From: Isoetes taiwanensis
Taxonomy: Eukaryota; Streptophyta; Lycopodiopsida; Isoetales; Isoetaceae
Assembly: GCA_021234155.1 (NCBI GenBank)
Contig: JAJEKV010000064.1
Span: 4,154,001 to 4,218,000, forward strand
Direction: 5' to 3'
DNA length: 64,000 bases
The first letter of the stretch is position 1; every line of letters begins with the position of its first letter. Positions 46,641-58,919 of the stretch are shown piece after piece. Under the pieces are notes generated by a model. The model saw only the letters and a list, made by a program, of their open reading frames with translations, had not been told where the DNA came from and did no database searches. Made by a program: the position numbers and the translations under genes.

Positions 46641-46862
46641 TGTTTTGGGCGTTGCAAGAGTGGGCGCATCCCACAGAGAGGTACCGTTGGCGCCGAGGAC
46701 GAATCAATGCCTCTTGGGTATGTTGCCTTTTGGGTATGCTGCTCTTGGACTAGACAGTTCTGAACATTTATCTAGTGGGTATGCTGATGGCAAAGAAAAT
46801 GGTATTAATTTTGCAAGGATAGCAGATATAAAGCCACGTTAAAGGAGGCAGATCGCCACACT
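46641..46862 (+). other. Short frame, then LINE remnant cut by LTR element
   Basis: The frame 46645-46842 contains YAALGLDSSEHLSSGYADGK and ends KPR at a stop; it is not recognised. The last ~20 bp (ggcagatcgccacact) read as the start of the LINE segment that resumes at 57011, showing that the LTR element inserted into a LINE copy. Confidence 0.5.
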
Positions 46863-48611
46863 TGTGGCGCTCCTCGAATATATCGACCCTCGGCCGTATA
46901 CATGCGGGGACTTTCCCCTCCCATGGCAACCATCTCACCATGAGCGGGGCCCTCAGGTCTATTTGGGGCCATCTATGAAATGATGCCCGAAAAAGAAGGA
47001 CACTGAAAGGGGTCATTCGCCCACGCCTTCAATGGGACTCCTACGTCGGCGGAAGCATGAATACAAGGGTTAGCACACAAAGATAAATCATATATAAATA
47101 ACCACCACGAAGGGGGTGGCGATCCATCCAAATACCAACGGCATAGAATATGCATCTAAACCTAAGAAAACGCCTGGACCCGGGTTCTACCCGGCTCGGA
47201 CTCGGTGTGGATCGATCGGTGGGCCTCAAGAGATCGCCGGCCCGGAGTCTTGGCATGGCGTTGGCTGGCATAGAACATCGGCTAGGGTTGTCCACTCCAT
47301 CCGCCCCTCACCGTGCACACTTTGCGGATGGGTCGATTCATGCTATGGCTTCGCTTATAGCCAGGAGACGGGCTCAAGGTATCACCTTTGAACCTACTCC
47401 GGGTTCATGACGCTTTGGGTCCGATGAGGCAGGTCGGGGAAGCGTCCCCTTCCGGAATCACGGTGGTTCCATGGGTGAGCTAGAGAATACGCGTGCGCAT
47501 CAGCGACCCGCATCCGTGCCCGACCTACTCACCCTAAATCTACTCAAAGTGCAAGGTGCTCCATCACGGATCACACCTCTACACCTGTGGAGTGTCGGAC
47601 CCATACCGGCCCTCGCGTGACCGGCCATCGCCTAGCCCATTGTAGGAGTCTCGGGAGCCTTGTATGCTCGTGCAAGACCCCACCCCTCATGTCACCACTG
47701 TGTTCCTTGTGCGGTGCTAAGCGGAGACCATAGCATCTAGGACCGGTGGGCTCTTGTGCACAGCCGCATAATATTGGGAATTACAGGGGGTTTTATCTAG
47801 GAACATACTAACGTATATGAGTTGAGAGGTCTCTACCCGCCCTTATTTCCCCATTTCGTAGAAAGTGATACCATACAAAGAACTATCAATCCATCCTTTT
47901 TAGGAACCAAACCAGAATCGAATATAAAGAGAACTTACCTTTACAATCAAGGGTTAGTTCCTACCATTAAAACACGAGAGAGAAATGCGAGAACATCACA
48001 ACAAGTGCAAAACGGGGGACGCTACCTAGAATTCACAACTAAACTACTACCAACCGGTGTTTTACTGGACCCGTTATCGTGGGGTGCTTCCATAGTCTTT
48101 GTCATTTAAGGGTGGCAAAGAATGACTAGGGGTTGTTTAGTGATTTTGGTGAGGTCAGCAATGATCCTTGGGCGCCACTGCTCCTTAAGGCTCAGCAACA
48201 GTCCTTGGGCGCCCTTTGCTCCTTCAAGAATAGATCCTTAGGCTTTCTTTGCTCCTTGAAGCTCGCCCTTGGATCCTTAGGCCTCGTTTGCTCCTTGAAA
48301 CAGCCTCCCTCTCCTCCATCTCCAGCTGCTCCTAATTCGAATTGGGGCACAAAGCCCTAATTTGGGTGTCCAAAATGGAAACCATGCCTTGCCCAATCGA
48401 TTTGGGCCAAGTGGCACCCCCTTGTTGGTGCTAATTAACTAATTTAGCTTAATTAGGGTAATTAGGCTATATACTTTATAATTATCCACAATGGATTTAT
48501 TAACATAGCTAAATAAAACCATTGTGGTCGACGCCCACTTAGCCAATTACCCCTTATGTCCTAGTGGCGTGTCGTGCATGCATTATATACCGTATGAATG
48601 CGAACGCCACA
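46863..48611 (-). repeat. 3' LTR (left copy), 1749 bp
   Basis: It starts tgtggcgctcctcgaatata and ends gaatgcgaacgccaca. It is collinear with the right copy. It carries a G/C-rich first half (46863-47770) and an AT-rich end with tttataattatccacaatgg (48474). Repeated tccttgggcg/tgctcctt words occur at 48165-48300. Confidence 0.92.
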
Positions 48612-51600
48612 TTCTCCCCACCTTAAAAATGATGCCGCCCTCAAACATCGGGACTACTATTGTTGCGTAGGCAAAGCACATCATGATCATCGCTTAGGAG
48701 TGTTAAAAGTGAACGGTGAAAGTTTGTGGAAGTGTCACTGTTTCATCTGTGGTGACGAGCTCACACTCTATCTATGTTAGAAAGCATTCTTTCTATAGAT
48801 ACAGGTAACTGGTTATATATTAAAGACAGGTATAGATATAAAGAACTTCCATTTGTTGTTATATTATAATACAGAGTTATTAACCTCGCACTGATTAATA
48901 GAAAGTCATTCTAATCATATTAACAATTTTAACAACTCATATATTGCTATTGTGAGTGTTTAGATGCCTCTGACATTTATAGTTACCCTTTAATAGAATT
49001 ATATATTGTACCGTATATTCCATTTTGACCTATATACGTTAACGTTATCTAAGTCTCGTTATTCCCTTAGGAGTTTGTGTAAGACATACATACTTATCCC
49101 CTTCTATTATATTTGATTATGTGTTTAATAACTTGCTGATTATCTTTAATGTTTCCACAATCACACTTTCTATCTTTAGCATAGATTACAGTCACATGAG
49201 GACACATATTAATTCATTGGTTATGTTTGTACATTTACCAGACGTCCCGATATTCTTATATTTGAATTACTTATTTATTTTATGGTTATTTTCATAAATT
49301 TATCACACATACACAGTGTACAATACCGACGATACATTCAACGTAATTGGTACCGCCCGGCCGCTATCCCAAGAAGTTGCTATGGCTATGCAATCGTCCT
49401 GTATCACAGAAGGCCAGTTGCGACTATGGTGTTCACGGCGGAAGCATCGAAACCATGCGTGGTCTGCCCTGAGCCTGTTAGATGATGATAACTGAGGAGG
49501 TCCCGGGCTCCTACTTGAAGTAGAAGTGCTGAATGTTGGGAATAAGGAGTGTTAAGATATCCCTAATTTGGATGGATACTCGAGAAAATTGGTATGACGA
49601 TGTTTGGTATCTAAGTGAAATGCTGGACCTAAAAATTACGAGGATTGATGTATGATGCGGCATCTAGGTTGCTATTCAATGTAGAAGGAGACTGGATATA
49701 GCACGATATATCTGGTGGAGAAGTGGTTTATGATTATCTACTATAGACCATGTTAAGGAGGTACTATGCCAAGGTGGAAACTGGATTATAAGTACCCAGC
49801 TCACGAGAGGGAAAACACTTTAAAAGTGTAGGTTTGATTCGTGGAACGGTAGAGAATAATGTGTATGAGGATGTTGATCCATAAATTATGGATTATAAAA
49901 TTACACATATATTGTGTTTGGTAAAGAGATTGATGTTCCCCGAGGTGTGAAACAAAGACGCAAGGTTATAGGCGACTAAGAAGACCACGTAAACGCGTGA
50001 ATACACTTAATAACGTTGGTCAAATGCATGATCCTTATGCAGGGGTGAAAATTAAAGAAATGGCCAGATCCTATGCGGCACGGGGTATGTAGACGCCCGG
50101 ATAAGAGATTGGACAATAGTGTGGGACGTAGTTTTCCCACAAGGTGAAGAGAGTCGAGGTCGAACCGACGGCGGTTATGGAATAAGCATTCTGTAAAGAA
50201 GACTGGAATGGAAGACGAGAATTGCTAGCAAAGGGTGCAAACCGCCCGAAAGCTACAAAGTATGTTGGAGCTCTGGCGAAGCTTATTCTATGAAGGAAAG
50301 TTGACGTTGAGCTAATGATATATTAGGAAGGCAAGTAATGTACCCACACGACAAGTGGGAGACAAGAGGTGCTTGAAAGTTGTTGTAAACAATGTTTCAA
50401 ATATAGAGAGTTTGGAGGGACACTTTGAAGAGACCAAAGCCTGGAATATGAAGAAGGGAGGCATCCAATGAACATCTCGCCAAGGAGGATGTGCTCTGGA
50501 CTTGGTATCGTGTGTGCATCCCGAGGAGTAGTTCCGCGTTGGTAGGTGTGTATTAGGACCGTTTACTAGGAATATAACTGGAAAAGATAGGATATATACT
50601 AGAACTTTTAGTTCACATATATGAATACGGAGGTAATGAAGATAAGAATTCCTATAGTAGACATCAAGTATGGCCACTAGGAACTTAGGGTGGCATGTGC
50701 CCCTATGGAATTTATGACTAGAGCGTGAGGACCAAGGCAACCTAAGGATAGAGAGTCTAGAAGGTGTGGTGTGAAATCCACAGCATATATAGGAGAAGCA
50801 TCTAGGGCTACGCCAACTAATCATATATGAGTCAAGAGTTAGGGGTTGGTGCACACATGTTACTATATCTCATAATAACAACGTAGTGGTTTCGGATGTT
50901 TGAAGGATTTAGTAGTATTACATACTACACTAGCGAGGATATCAAGGATGTCGATTGTGACATCCAGATGTATGTCATATTAAAAGATAATAGAATATTC
51001 GTACAAGCGAAGAGGGAAATATTACTTGACAAGGTTTCTGAAGGAGCATAATGATATGCTTATATACGAGATATTGGGTTAGGTATGCTTTACGAGAGAT
51101 AAGCATTCAAGTTATCCAGAATGGTTAGAGTTGATTATCTTAGATACGTCATTACTAAGGAAGGCGAGAAAAGTTTAAATGAGTGAGAATAGCTAGAGTA
51201 AGTCTAGCATATCACGGTGATGTTACGTTCAAAAACATCCCGAGGATGGTTGGAACGGTATTGGAATAACCGATAATGAGAGCTTAACTACTCAAAGGTT
51301 CTAGATACCAATGTATTAGTTCAACGTTATAAGCTAAGAGCATTTATTTGGTTTTGGGAATGAAAAGATATATAAGAATATCGCGTCCCCTGATGGAAGA
51401 TAAGAAGGAGTACGATGACTTTGGCGATTATACCTTTAGGGGTAACCAAGAAGAGGGCAGTACATAGGAATTCCAAGTCCCGATAAAATCAAGACGAGGT
51501 GTATTGATCAGAACGGTTAAGGTTATATAGACCAGTAGTCCATATAATCGAAGAGTTACCCTACACGCGGTGAACAATTTTAGGTACAGAAGTAGAAGCT

Positions 51601-54403
51601 GGAGGATCCGTTTCCTTGCGGCATAGACCCGTTAGAGATTATGACTTCGAAACTCTTAGGAGGGTAAGGAATTGGATAATCATATGGCGGTTACTAACGA
51701 AGATTGAAACATTGGATTTTCCTATTAGAAGACCAGGGGGTTTTAGTGCCTCCGCTTCATTATGAGGGAGCCAAAGACGACAACATTCAAAGGGATCAAA
51801 AGTTGAGGTTGACATGCTAACTTAAGATAAATAGGTTAGGTGTGACAAAACATGGCTTAAACATAAATTAACTGAAGGAACCTTTAGAAAAGGCCTTGGA
51901 CTGTGGTAGAAACCTTTGGAACTATGGCATAATCCCATGGGAAAATTATAGTTTATGTACGGGGTTAAAGTACCATAAGTTTAAATTCATCCCTTTTAGG
52001 TCAACCCCTTGTAAGATACTCCATGGTGGCGTACCTTTATTGGGTGACGTGTCAGCTTATTTATACATATACCATATAAATACATGGAACGTCACATTCA
52101 CCCCTCTTAGAAAATAATGCCGTCCTCAAAGATTGGGGTTAGTTAAACAAATGACCGGTTAATCGGCGCAATAGAAGGAAGTATCCTTAAACCTTCTTAT
52201 GATAAGTATGTTAAATGCACCTTGGTGCTTAAACTCTTCTATGCAGATCCATACATGGGCAAGTCACGATCGCTTCTTGCTTTGCACATGTGAATACATC
52301 GGCATGTACAAGTCCAGCGTAGAGTTGGCCCCTTTGCCCATTTGGGAAGTAGGTGGTACAGACCACATCATAAGAACTACAAAGGTTACATTTCAGCTAA
52401 GTTAGAGCGGATCTCTAGCATTGTGGGATGAGGATATATGTTTGTTATGTACATAGCATGGACACATACGATAAACATCTTTGGAGAGGTAATCTAGGTG
52501 GTGACACTAGGAGAGAAAGGGCGTATCCTAAAGTTCTTGATGGAGGGTGCGGAGATACGTTGAAATGTGCAAAGGATGATCAATCCGTTGCATGCTAGGG
52601 TGTGATGTGGTAGTTTGCACTTGAAGTAAATGTCAACGGCCAATAGAATAAAGCTTAAGGTAGTGGGGTTGAGTAGTACAATAGTACAATTCCAGGATAG
52701 GTATCAAATAGGAGTTACATGCTAGAAGTTAAAATGTGTCTTGAATAGACACCTAAAACTAGCTTTCCCACATGATCCATACCTGGATTAGGCAGAGGTG
52801 ACGCCATGGGTTTCATGGAGGTCTCGAACATGGATACAAGTCCGTGTTGTCTCAACATAGATAATTGTAGAAAGGCTCACAAAGTACAAGGCAAGCACCT
52901 TGTAATTCACGATTTATACGAAGGCTCACCCGCTCTTAGGTCATGACTATGGCTTAAATGCGGATGCCAAGTCATTTGGAATGCCAGAACAGCAACATGA
53001 CATCATGACAGAGAAATGTAATGAGTAACATTTCCAGGATGTAGGACAATGTTGGATTATAACCCCCAATGATAGGTAGGTTTACATTATAAGGGCCATA
53101 TAATAGTGGCTTAGAAGGCACAAGACGGTTAACGGATACGTAAAGGAGTAATTGGATTGGTGACTCTACTGAATATAGATCACAACTAAAGGATGATTTG
53201 TATATGATGTGGCTGATGCATGATATTTAGCAATCTAGATAGATAGGTTATTACCTAACATGAAGGGTGGTCATTGCTAATATACAAAGGTAGATTTGCG
53301 GCTTGAAAGGCAGCAAGAGCTGAAAAACTCCTTAAAGATTTGGTGCATGGCTTAGGGAAGAAGACTTCCATGTCCTAAGACAAGATGGTGAATTGAATTC
53401 ACCAAGGACATTTTTAATAAACCCCCAGAGACTTGAACACAATATCTCTGAATAGAGGAGGCCTACCTTGGGGGGTCTTTGGGTGGTACTATCCTTTGGG
53501 ACATTCACATAACCCCTTGGAATACGTAAGTTCATTTGTGGAACTTAACGCCATTTGGGGATTAAAGGAATGGTTGGAAATACTTTGCCCCAACCATATT
53601 TGGATACCCTAGAAGGAGGTGAGTAATCAACAATGGTTGGGTGGCATTGGATTGTACGGGAGAACAACTCTAAATAAAAGGGTAGACTCTTTGTCACTTT
53701 GACAAAGTGTGGTGGTGAGATAACTACTCATAGCCATATAGGCGGTGAAGTTTGGCACAAGATGATACCAAGGTTTGTACCCAACAAAAGGACTCATTAC
53801 GTATTTCAGAGTATGTGCCATGATCTAGAGGAAGTGATCCGTAAAAGGAACAAGACCAATGAGAAGGAATATTGAAGGGTGGTAGGATCAAAGGAATCCA
53901 AACCGATGGTCTAGAGGGGTGCTGCATGGCAGTCCCTAGTCGGTTGGACGACAAAGAGATCCTTTCTCTCGGGGGGCGAGACGCGAGTCAAGGTTTAGAC
54001 ACTAGAGTGAGGCAACGTTAATTAGAATTATGTTTATAAAACATTACTTATATAACGTCGAATAAGGTCTAATATAAAGCATATGAATGTAGTATGGATT
54101 GAATCATGGCAAGGGCCGAAGAAACTGTGTTATCAAGGCATCTGCCAAAGGACAATAATAATTAAAGTTATGGATCGAGGAGCGCCGATGGCTGGACATT
54201 ATTATCGTCGCCTAAAGAATATCCAGGGATATAACACATGCTGCTATTCTAGAGAGTTGCCCTGTCGTTAATTAAATTCCGGAATTAGTCCCACCAAGTG
54301 AGTTGATGTTATCATAACAAGTTGGCCGGACTTGCTAGATTACGTCGTGTCATTTGGTCGGTTTATTCCTAGGGGATACTAGCTTTATATATGGTTAACA
54401 GTT

Positions 54404-54570
54404 ATCCGGTTGACTATGGCAGAGAAAGGTCGACTCCCGTGGCCATGGCAAGAGTGCTTACTCCGGCGGCTATGGCGAGAGAGTTTGCCCCGGCGGCTAT
54501 GGCGAGAGAGCTTGCTCCGGCGGCTATGGCGAGAGAGCTTGCTCCGGCGGCTATGGCGAGAGAGCTTGCC
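54404..54570 (+). repeat. 27-bp minisatellite (about 6 units)
   Basis: Four near-identical units beginning ccggcggctatggcgagaga lie at 54463-54570. One weaker unit is at 54436-54462 and an eroded one about 54404-54435. Since 27 is a multiple of three, a frame shows AAMARELAP repeats, but there is no supporting gene context. Confidence 0.9.
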
Positions 54571-54677
54571 CTGGCGGAGTTGCTGCCTCCACTTCGTGGG
54601 TTTACCAAAGGCACGGCTCTAATTTTAAAATATAGATGCATTATAAATATTAGAAAAAGGGTTATATCCCTTCAAGA

Positions 54678-54915
54678 AAGAAGTTGGCTTCTTGGTGAAG
54701 GTGTTGGTTTGGGTCTTGAGAAGGTCGGGGGTTCAAGACCCCATAGTACCCTTTTATATAAAAGTTGCTATGCAGAGAAATAGAGTTCCATATGTGTATA
54801 AGAAATATGTGAAACGTAATATTACATTCAAGAGAGCTTGGTGTGGTGGTAGGCACCTAGGTTTGGAGTTCAGAGGTCATGGGTTCAAATCTGGGTTGAG
54901 GCGCCATAAAATATG
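54678..54915 (+). mobile_element. Two tRNA-like SINE heads in tandem
   Basis: The first has ttggcttcttggtgaagg (A-box-like, 54684-54701) and gggttcaagacccc (B box, 54729-54742). The second has tggtgtggtggtaggc (about 54839-54854) and gggttcaaatctg (54881-54893). Both are in the same orientation with tRNA-like spacing but no full cloverleaf. They lie near the primer-binding end of the LARD-like element. Confidence 0.6.
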
Positions 54916-55264
54916 TATATAAAGAAAAATAATAAAATTTTTATACGGCGGAATCTGGCGTTTTATACGGTCGGGCGCCAACAGCATTATCTGGCGTTTC
55001 TACCGCGTCACGTGAGTCGATCAAAAGCAAGCGGCGCCCGAGTTGACTTCGGGGCCCCTCCTTGACCATTTTTAGCCCTAACGATTGTCCTAGGGTATTT
55101 GGGGTGCCCGATCCAATGGAGCCATTTCCGCCTTCATCCCAGCTACCTACAAAAGGTTATAGCCCCTCCAAACTTGGGTCCTCCGATTAAGCCCTAACTT
55201 CTTTAAACCTAACCGGCGAAAGCTACGAGTTAGAGTTTGGCCGGTGCTATGATTAGGTCAGCGA

Positions 55265-55283
55265 GAATCATGGCTCGATACCA
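55265..55283 (-). other. Primer-binding site of the LARD-like element
   Basis: Inverted, it reads TGGTATCGAGCCATGATTC, one base from the end of the right LTR. It resembles the initiator-tRNA-Met site TGGTATCAGAGCC with a small change. Confidence 0.8.
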
Positions 55284-55284
55284 T

Positions 55285-57005
55285 TGTGGCGCTCACGAAT
55301 ATATACGACCCACCGGCCGGTATACATGCGGGGACTTTCCCCCCATGGCAACCATCTCACCATGAGCGGGGCCCTCAAAGGTCTATTTCGGGCCATCTAT
55401 GAAATGATGCCCGAAAAGAAGGACACTGAAAGGGTCATTCGCCCACGCCTTCAATGGGACTCCTACGTCGCGGAAGCATGAATACAAGGGTTAGCACCAC
55501 GGCATAAATCATATATAAATAACCACCACGAAGGGTGGCGATCCATCCAAATACCAACGGCATAGAATATGCATCTAAACCTAAGAAAACGCCCGGACCC
55601 GGGTTCTACCCGGCTCGGACTCGGTGTGGATCGACCGATTTTGGGCCTCAAGAGATCGGCCAGACCAGGAGTCTTGGCATGGCGTTATGGCATAGAACAT
55701 CGGCTAGGGTTGTCCACTCCATCCGCCCCCACGTGCACACTTTGCGGATGGGTCGATTCATGCTATGGCTTCGCTATAGCCTTAGGAGACGCAGGCTCAA
55801 GGTATCACCCTTTGAACCTACTCGGGTTCATGGGCGCTGGTCCGATGAGGCGTGTCGGGAAGCGTCCCCTTCGAATCCGCGGTGGTTCCATGGGTGAGCT
55901 AGAGAATACGTGCGCATCGGCGACCCCGCATCCGTGCGACCTACTCACCCTAAATCTACTCAAAGTGCAAGGTGCTCCATACGGATCACACCTCTACACC
56001 CGGGGAGTGTCGGACCCATACCCGGCCCCCTACGGGACCGGCTCGAGGCCTAGCCTTTGTAGGAGTCTCGGGAGCCTTGTATGCTCGTGCAAGACCCCAC
56101 CCCTCATGTCACCTTGTGTTCCTTGTGCGGTGCTAAGCGGACCATAGCATCTAGGACCGGTGGGCTCTTGTGCCTGCCGCAATATTGGGAATTACAGGGG
56201 TTTTATCTAGGAACATACTAGCATTATATGAGTTCAGAGGTCTCTACCCGCCCTTATTTCCCCATTTCGAGTGATACCATACAAAGAACTATCAATCCAT
56301 CCTTTTTAGGAACCAAACCCGAATCGAGAATATAAAGAGAACTTACCTTTACAATCAAGGGTTAGTTCCTACCATTAAAAACTGAGAGAGAACAGTGAGA
56401 ACATCACAACAAGTGCAAAAAGTGGGCGCTACCTAGAATTCACAACTAAACTACTACCAACCGGTGTTTTTGGTGGACCCGTTATCGTGGGGTGCTTCCA
56501 TAGTCTTGCATGCGAAGGGTGGCAGAATGACTAGGGGTTGTTTAGTGATTTTGGTGAGGTCGACAACGATCCTTGGCGCCAACAAGCAGATCCTTAAGGC
56601 CAAATTTGCTCCTTAGGCCAAGAACAGCGATCCTTTGGCCATTTTGCTCCTTGGCTCAAGAATGATCCTTGGCTCAAATGCTCCTTGGCCCAACAGCTCC
56701 TCTCCTCCATCTCCAATTTGCTCCTAATTGAATTGGGGCACAAAGCCCTAATTTGGGTGTCCAAAATGGAAACCATGCCTTGCCCAATCGATTTGGGCCA
56801 AGTGGCACCCCTTGTTGGTGCTAATTAACTAATTTAGCTTAATTAGGGTAATTAGGCTATATACTTTATAATTATCCACAATGGATTTATTAACATAGCT
56901 AAATAAAACCATTGTGGTCGACTATCACTTAGCCAATTACCCCTTATGTCCTAGTGGCGTGTCCGTGCATGCATTATATCGTGGTATGAATGCACGGGCG
57001 TCACA
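55285..57005 (-). repeat. 5' LTR (right copy), 1721 bp
   Basis: It starts tgtggcgctcacgaatatat and ends gcacgggcgtcaca, followed by the target duplication acact. It is collinear with the left LTR, with many small indels. Confidence 0.92.
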
Positions 57006-57010
57006 ACACT

Positions 57011-57330
57011 CTCGAGCGCATTACCTTGACACATGCTTCCTCAACAAACTATGGGATGCTAACAACCGTGAACAGGTCAAAACGGAACATTATCAATGCC
57101 ACATAAATTCTATATTAGGGCGGGACCCCAATGCTATCTGCCACTCATCTACCCACGAAAAAGCGCAGATCCATTGCCTCTATCCGCACATGTGCACACG
57201 ATTAAGACCTTGGATAAGAGATCTTTCCATGACGTGTTTTCTACAACATTCTCGCCCACTTTGTCTAATTATGCTGCAGAACATGATGGCACTCATTACT
57301 CCAACTGTTTCTAGAACAAGCCTTTCCATA
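57011..57330 (+). pseudogene. LINE C-terminal fragment continuing across the LTR element
   Basis: The frame reads HYLDTCFLNKLWDANNREQV and KTEHYQCHINSILGRDPNAI, parallel to YLDACFMAKLWDAEALSHVK of the LINE at 29 kb, then decays. Joined in thought with 46847-46862 it gives the uninterrupted LINE target site. It has no zinc knuckle or tail left. Confidence 0.8.
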
Positions 57331-57639
57331 TACATGGGAAAATATTCGACGGTGTCCATTCTTTGGAGGCGAACCAGTTGCGGCACAATTATAGCCAGGG
57401 ATCATATTGCAGAATTATTAATCTATAACCAGGTTAGTCTTTTGTTTTGGAAACAAAATGCAACATTTTATTGTCTTTCCCTTTCTCTTTTTTCCTGGCC
57501 AACTGATTCTCTCATGTTCTTTTTCGGTGTTTGCCAGAGATTTTGTTCCAAGTGGTTTTGGCAGTTCTAATGATTAATGAGCAAAAAATTGTGAAGAATT
57601 TTCTATTAAAAATGCTGCATCTACAGGCTTGGGAAAACA

Positions 57640-58660
57640 AGATTGAATATTTTATACTTAGTAGAGGGTGCACTGCCTGCCAGTTTTACAATATTGCATG
57701 ATCCAATCTGCAACAGTGACTCTATGATGGCAGATTTTGATGAGAGTCCAGTTGGCAGAGTGGCGCCTGTTGATTTAGGAATCCGGTGGATCGTACTTTT
57801 GTGCGCTTATGTGAAATTAATAAGAGATGTGCATACGTTATGCTCAAGCCTGGAAATAGGGGCAAAGAATTGATTGAAAGAGCTGAAAAATGTCTACATG
57901 CTTTAACTTATGACTTGAGATCATACTTCGGGCTGGGAGAAACATGATTCACAAAGAGGACTGTATTGATTATTACTCTCTGTATTTCAAAACGATTTGA
58001 TAGCTTCCCAACCCTTCTATGTGCAGATGTTTACAGAAGAATGGTAAAATGATAAAATGGTAAGGTTCCTGTATTCCAGATGCTCGTTTACTGCTTTTTG
58101 AATTTATTACTTGCATTGTTACAGGGTATTTATGAATATACAAATGAAATTCAAGCTTTTTTCTTCATGGCTTTTCGATGTGCAAAAATTATGCTCAAAC
58201 CTAAAAATGGAGGTAAACAATTGATAATCATTTGCATTCTTCAAGTCATCACTTGAGATCATACTTCTGGATACATTTCTAGCAACTTAACAACATATAT
58301 AGGTAATCATACTTCTGGCTACATTTCTAGCAACTTAACAACATATAGAGGTATTAGAAAGCAGAGTACTCTCTAATTGGATTTGGACTTGGTCTCAATG
58401 TCCAAAGTCTGTTGCTGCTCAAAACGTTGGCTCTCCATTGAATGGGTACCATATCTTTGATAGCTTCAATTTGGAGATCAAGTCACTATGGAGAAGTTCT
58501 GAGAGCATTGGTCGGTATTTGTTACTTACCTTACTACAGATATCCAAGACTCAGTCTATGGATTTCTCAGCTTTTGTTGCTAAAATTAATTACGTTTGTG
58601 ACAGTGTGATGGGGGTACTACTCCAATGTTTTATTTGTCAAGATGACACATCATAAAGAC
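57640..58660 (+). other. Unrecognised exon-like pieces with internal duplications
   Basis: One piece (about 57784-57945) reads VDRTFVRLCEINKRCAYVML, then RGKELIERAEKCLHALTYDL. A second (58114-58230) contains MAFRCAKIMLKPKNGGKQLI, similar to YVMLKPGNRGKELI of the first, so an exon may be duplicated. A third frame (58438-58656) reads SIGRYLLLTLLQISKTQSMD. A phrase tcatacttctggmtacattt with its following 25 bp is tandemly duplicated at 58260-58350. Frames are broken between pieces. No family was recognised. Confidence 0.35.
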
Positions 58661-58864
58661 CTTGATATATTTGTGCCAATATTTTGTCATTGTTCTATCT
58701 TGAGCTAGGTAGAACTATAAATTTGGGATTAAACTTTTTCGTGTATTTTGACTTATGTTGACGAGGCAACCTATGCATCTTCCGCAACAAACTCTCTGAC
58801 TCGTGGCACCATCACTCGGGCCACCAATAAACATTAATCATGCCACCAGTAGCTAACATAGATA

Positions 58865-58895
58865 GATAGATAGTATTTTTACGTCATGCCACATA
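58865..58895 (-). mobile_element. SINE/LINE-type 3' tail remnant
   Basis: Inverted, the sequence reads gacgtaaaaatactatctat and continues in (TATC)n, matching the tail of the SINE at 21.5 kb (gacgttaaaataatatctat...). Only the 3' end is present. Confidence 0.55.
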
Positions 58896-58919
58896 ATTAA
58901 CAAACATAATGTAAACATT

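Larger units (their letters stand above)
48612..55284. other. Non-coding interior of the LARD-like element
   Basis: No domain was recognised in six frames; the longest frame (180 codons, minus, 50312-50854) has no family resemblance. The PPT-proximal stretch (48623-48650) inverted reads TTTGAGGGCGGCATCATTTT, as found at the 3' end of plant gypsy elements, suggesting a gypsy ancestor. A similar LTR-end/PPT-like junction occurs inside at about 52096 (aacgtcacattcacccctct...aaataatgccgtcctcaaa). This may be a remnant of an older, related copy. Confidence 0.7.
46863..57005 (-). mobile_element. LARD-like LTR retrotransposon with 5-bp target duplication
   Basis: LTRs at 46863-48611 and 55285-57005 begin TGTGGCG and end CGYCACA. 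A perfect duplication acact flanks the element (46858-46862 and 57006-57010). The minus-strand PBS (TGGTATCGAGCCATGATTC, 55283-55265) and PPT (GGTGGGGAGAA, 48622-48612) give a leftward orientation. The 6.7-kb interior has no frame longer than 180 codons and no recognisable gag or polymerase. Size, long LTRs and lack of coding capacity fit a large retrotransposon derivative that would depend on a partner element's proteins. The LTRs differ by many small indels, so the insertion is not very recent. Confidence 0.92.

Noticed and set aside
50312-50854. 180-codon minus-strand frame
   Set aside because: No family resemblance, and composition like the surrounding non-coding interior.
51120-51175. 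Gypsy RT-like VDYLRYVITKEG on the plus strand
   Set aside because: It resembles YLGHVISKEG, but it is too short, lies opposite to the PBS-defined orientation, and neighbouring RT motifs are absent.
54391-54783. 130-codon frame with AMARELAP repeats
   Set aside because: The repeat is a 27-bp minisatellite in a retrotransposon interior; no domain, start context or splice evidence.
54684-54893. Functional tRNA genes
   Set aside because: A and B boxes are present, but acceptor and anticodon stems do not form; SINE heads are more likely.
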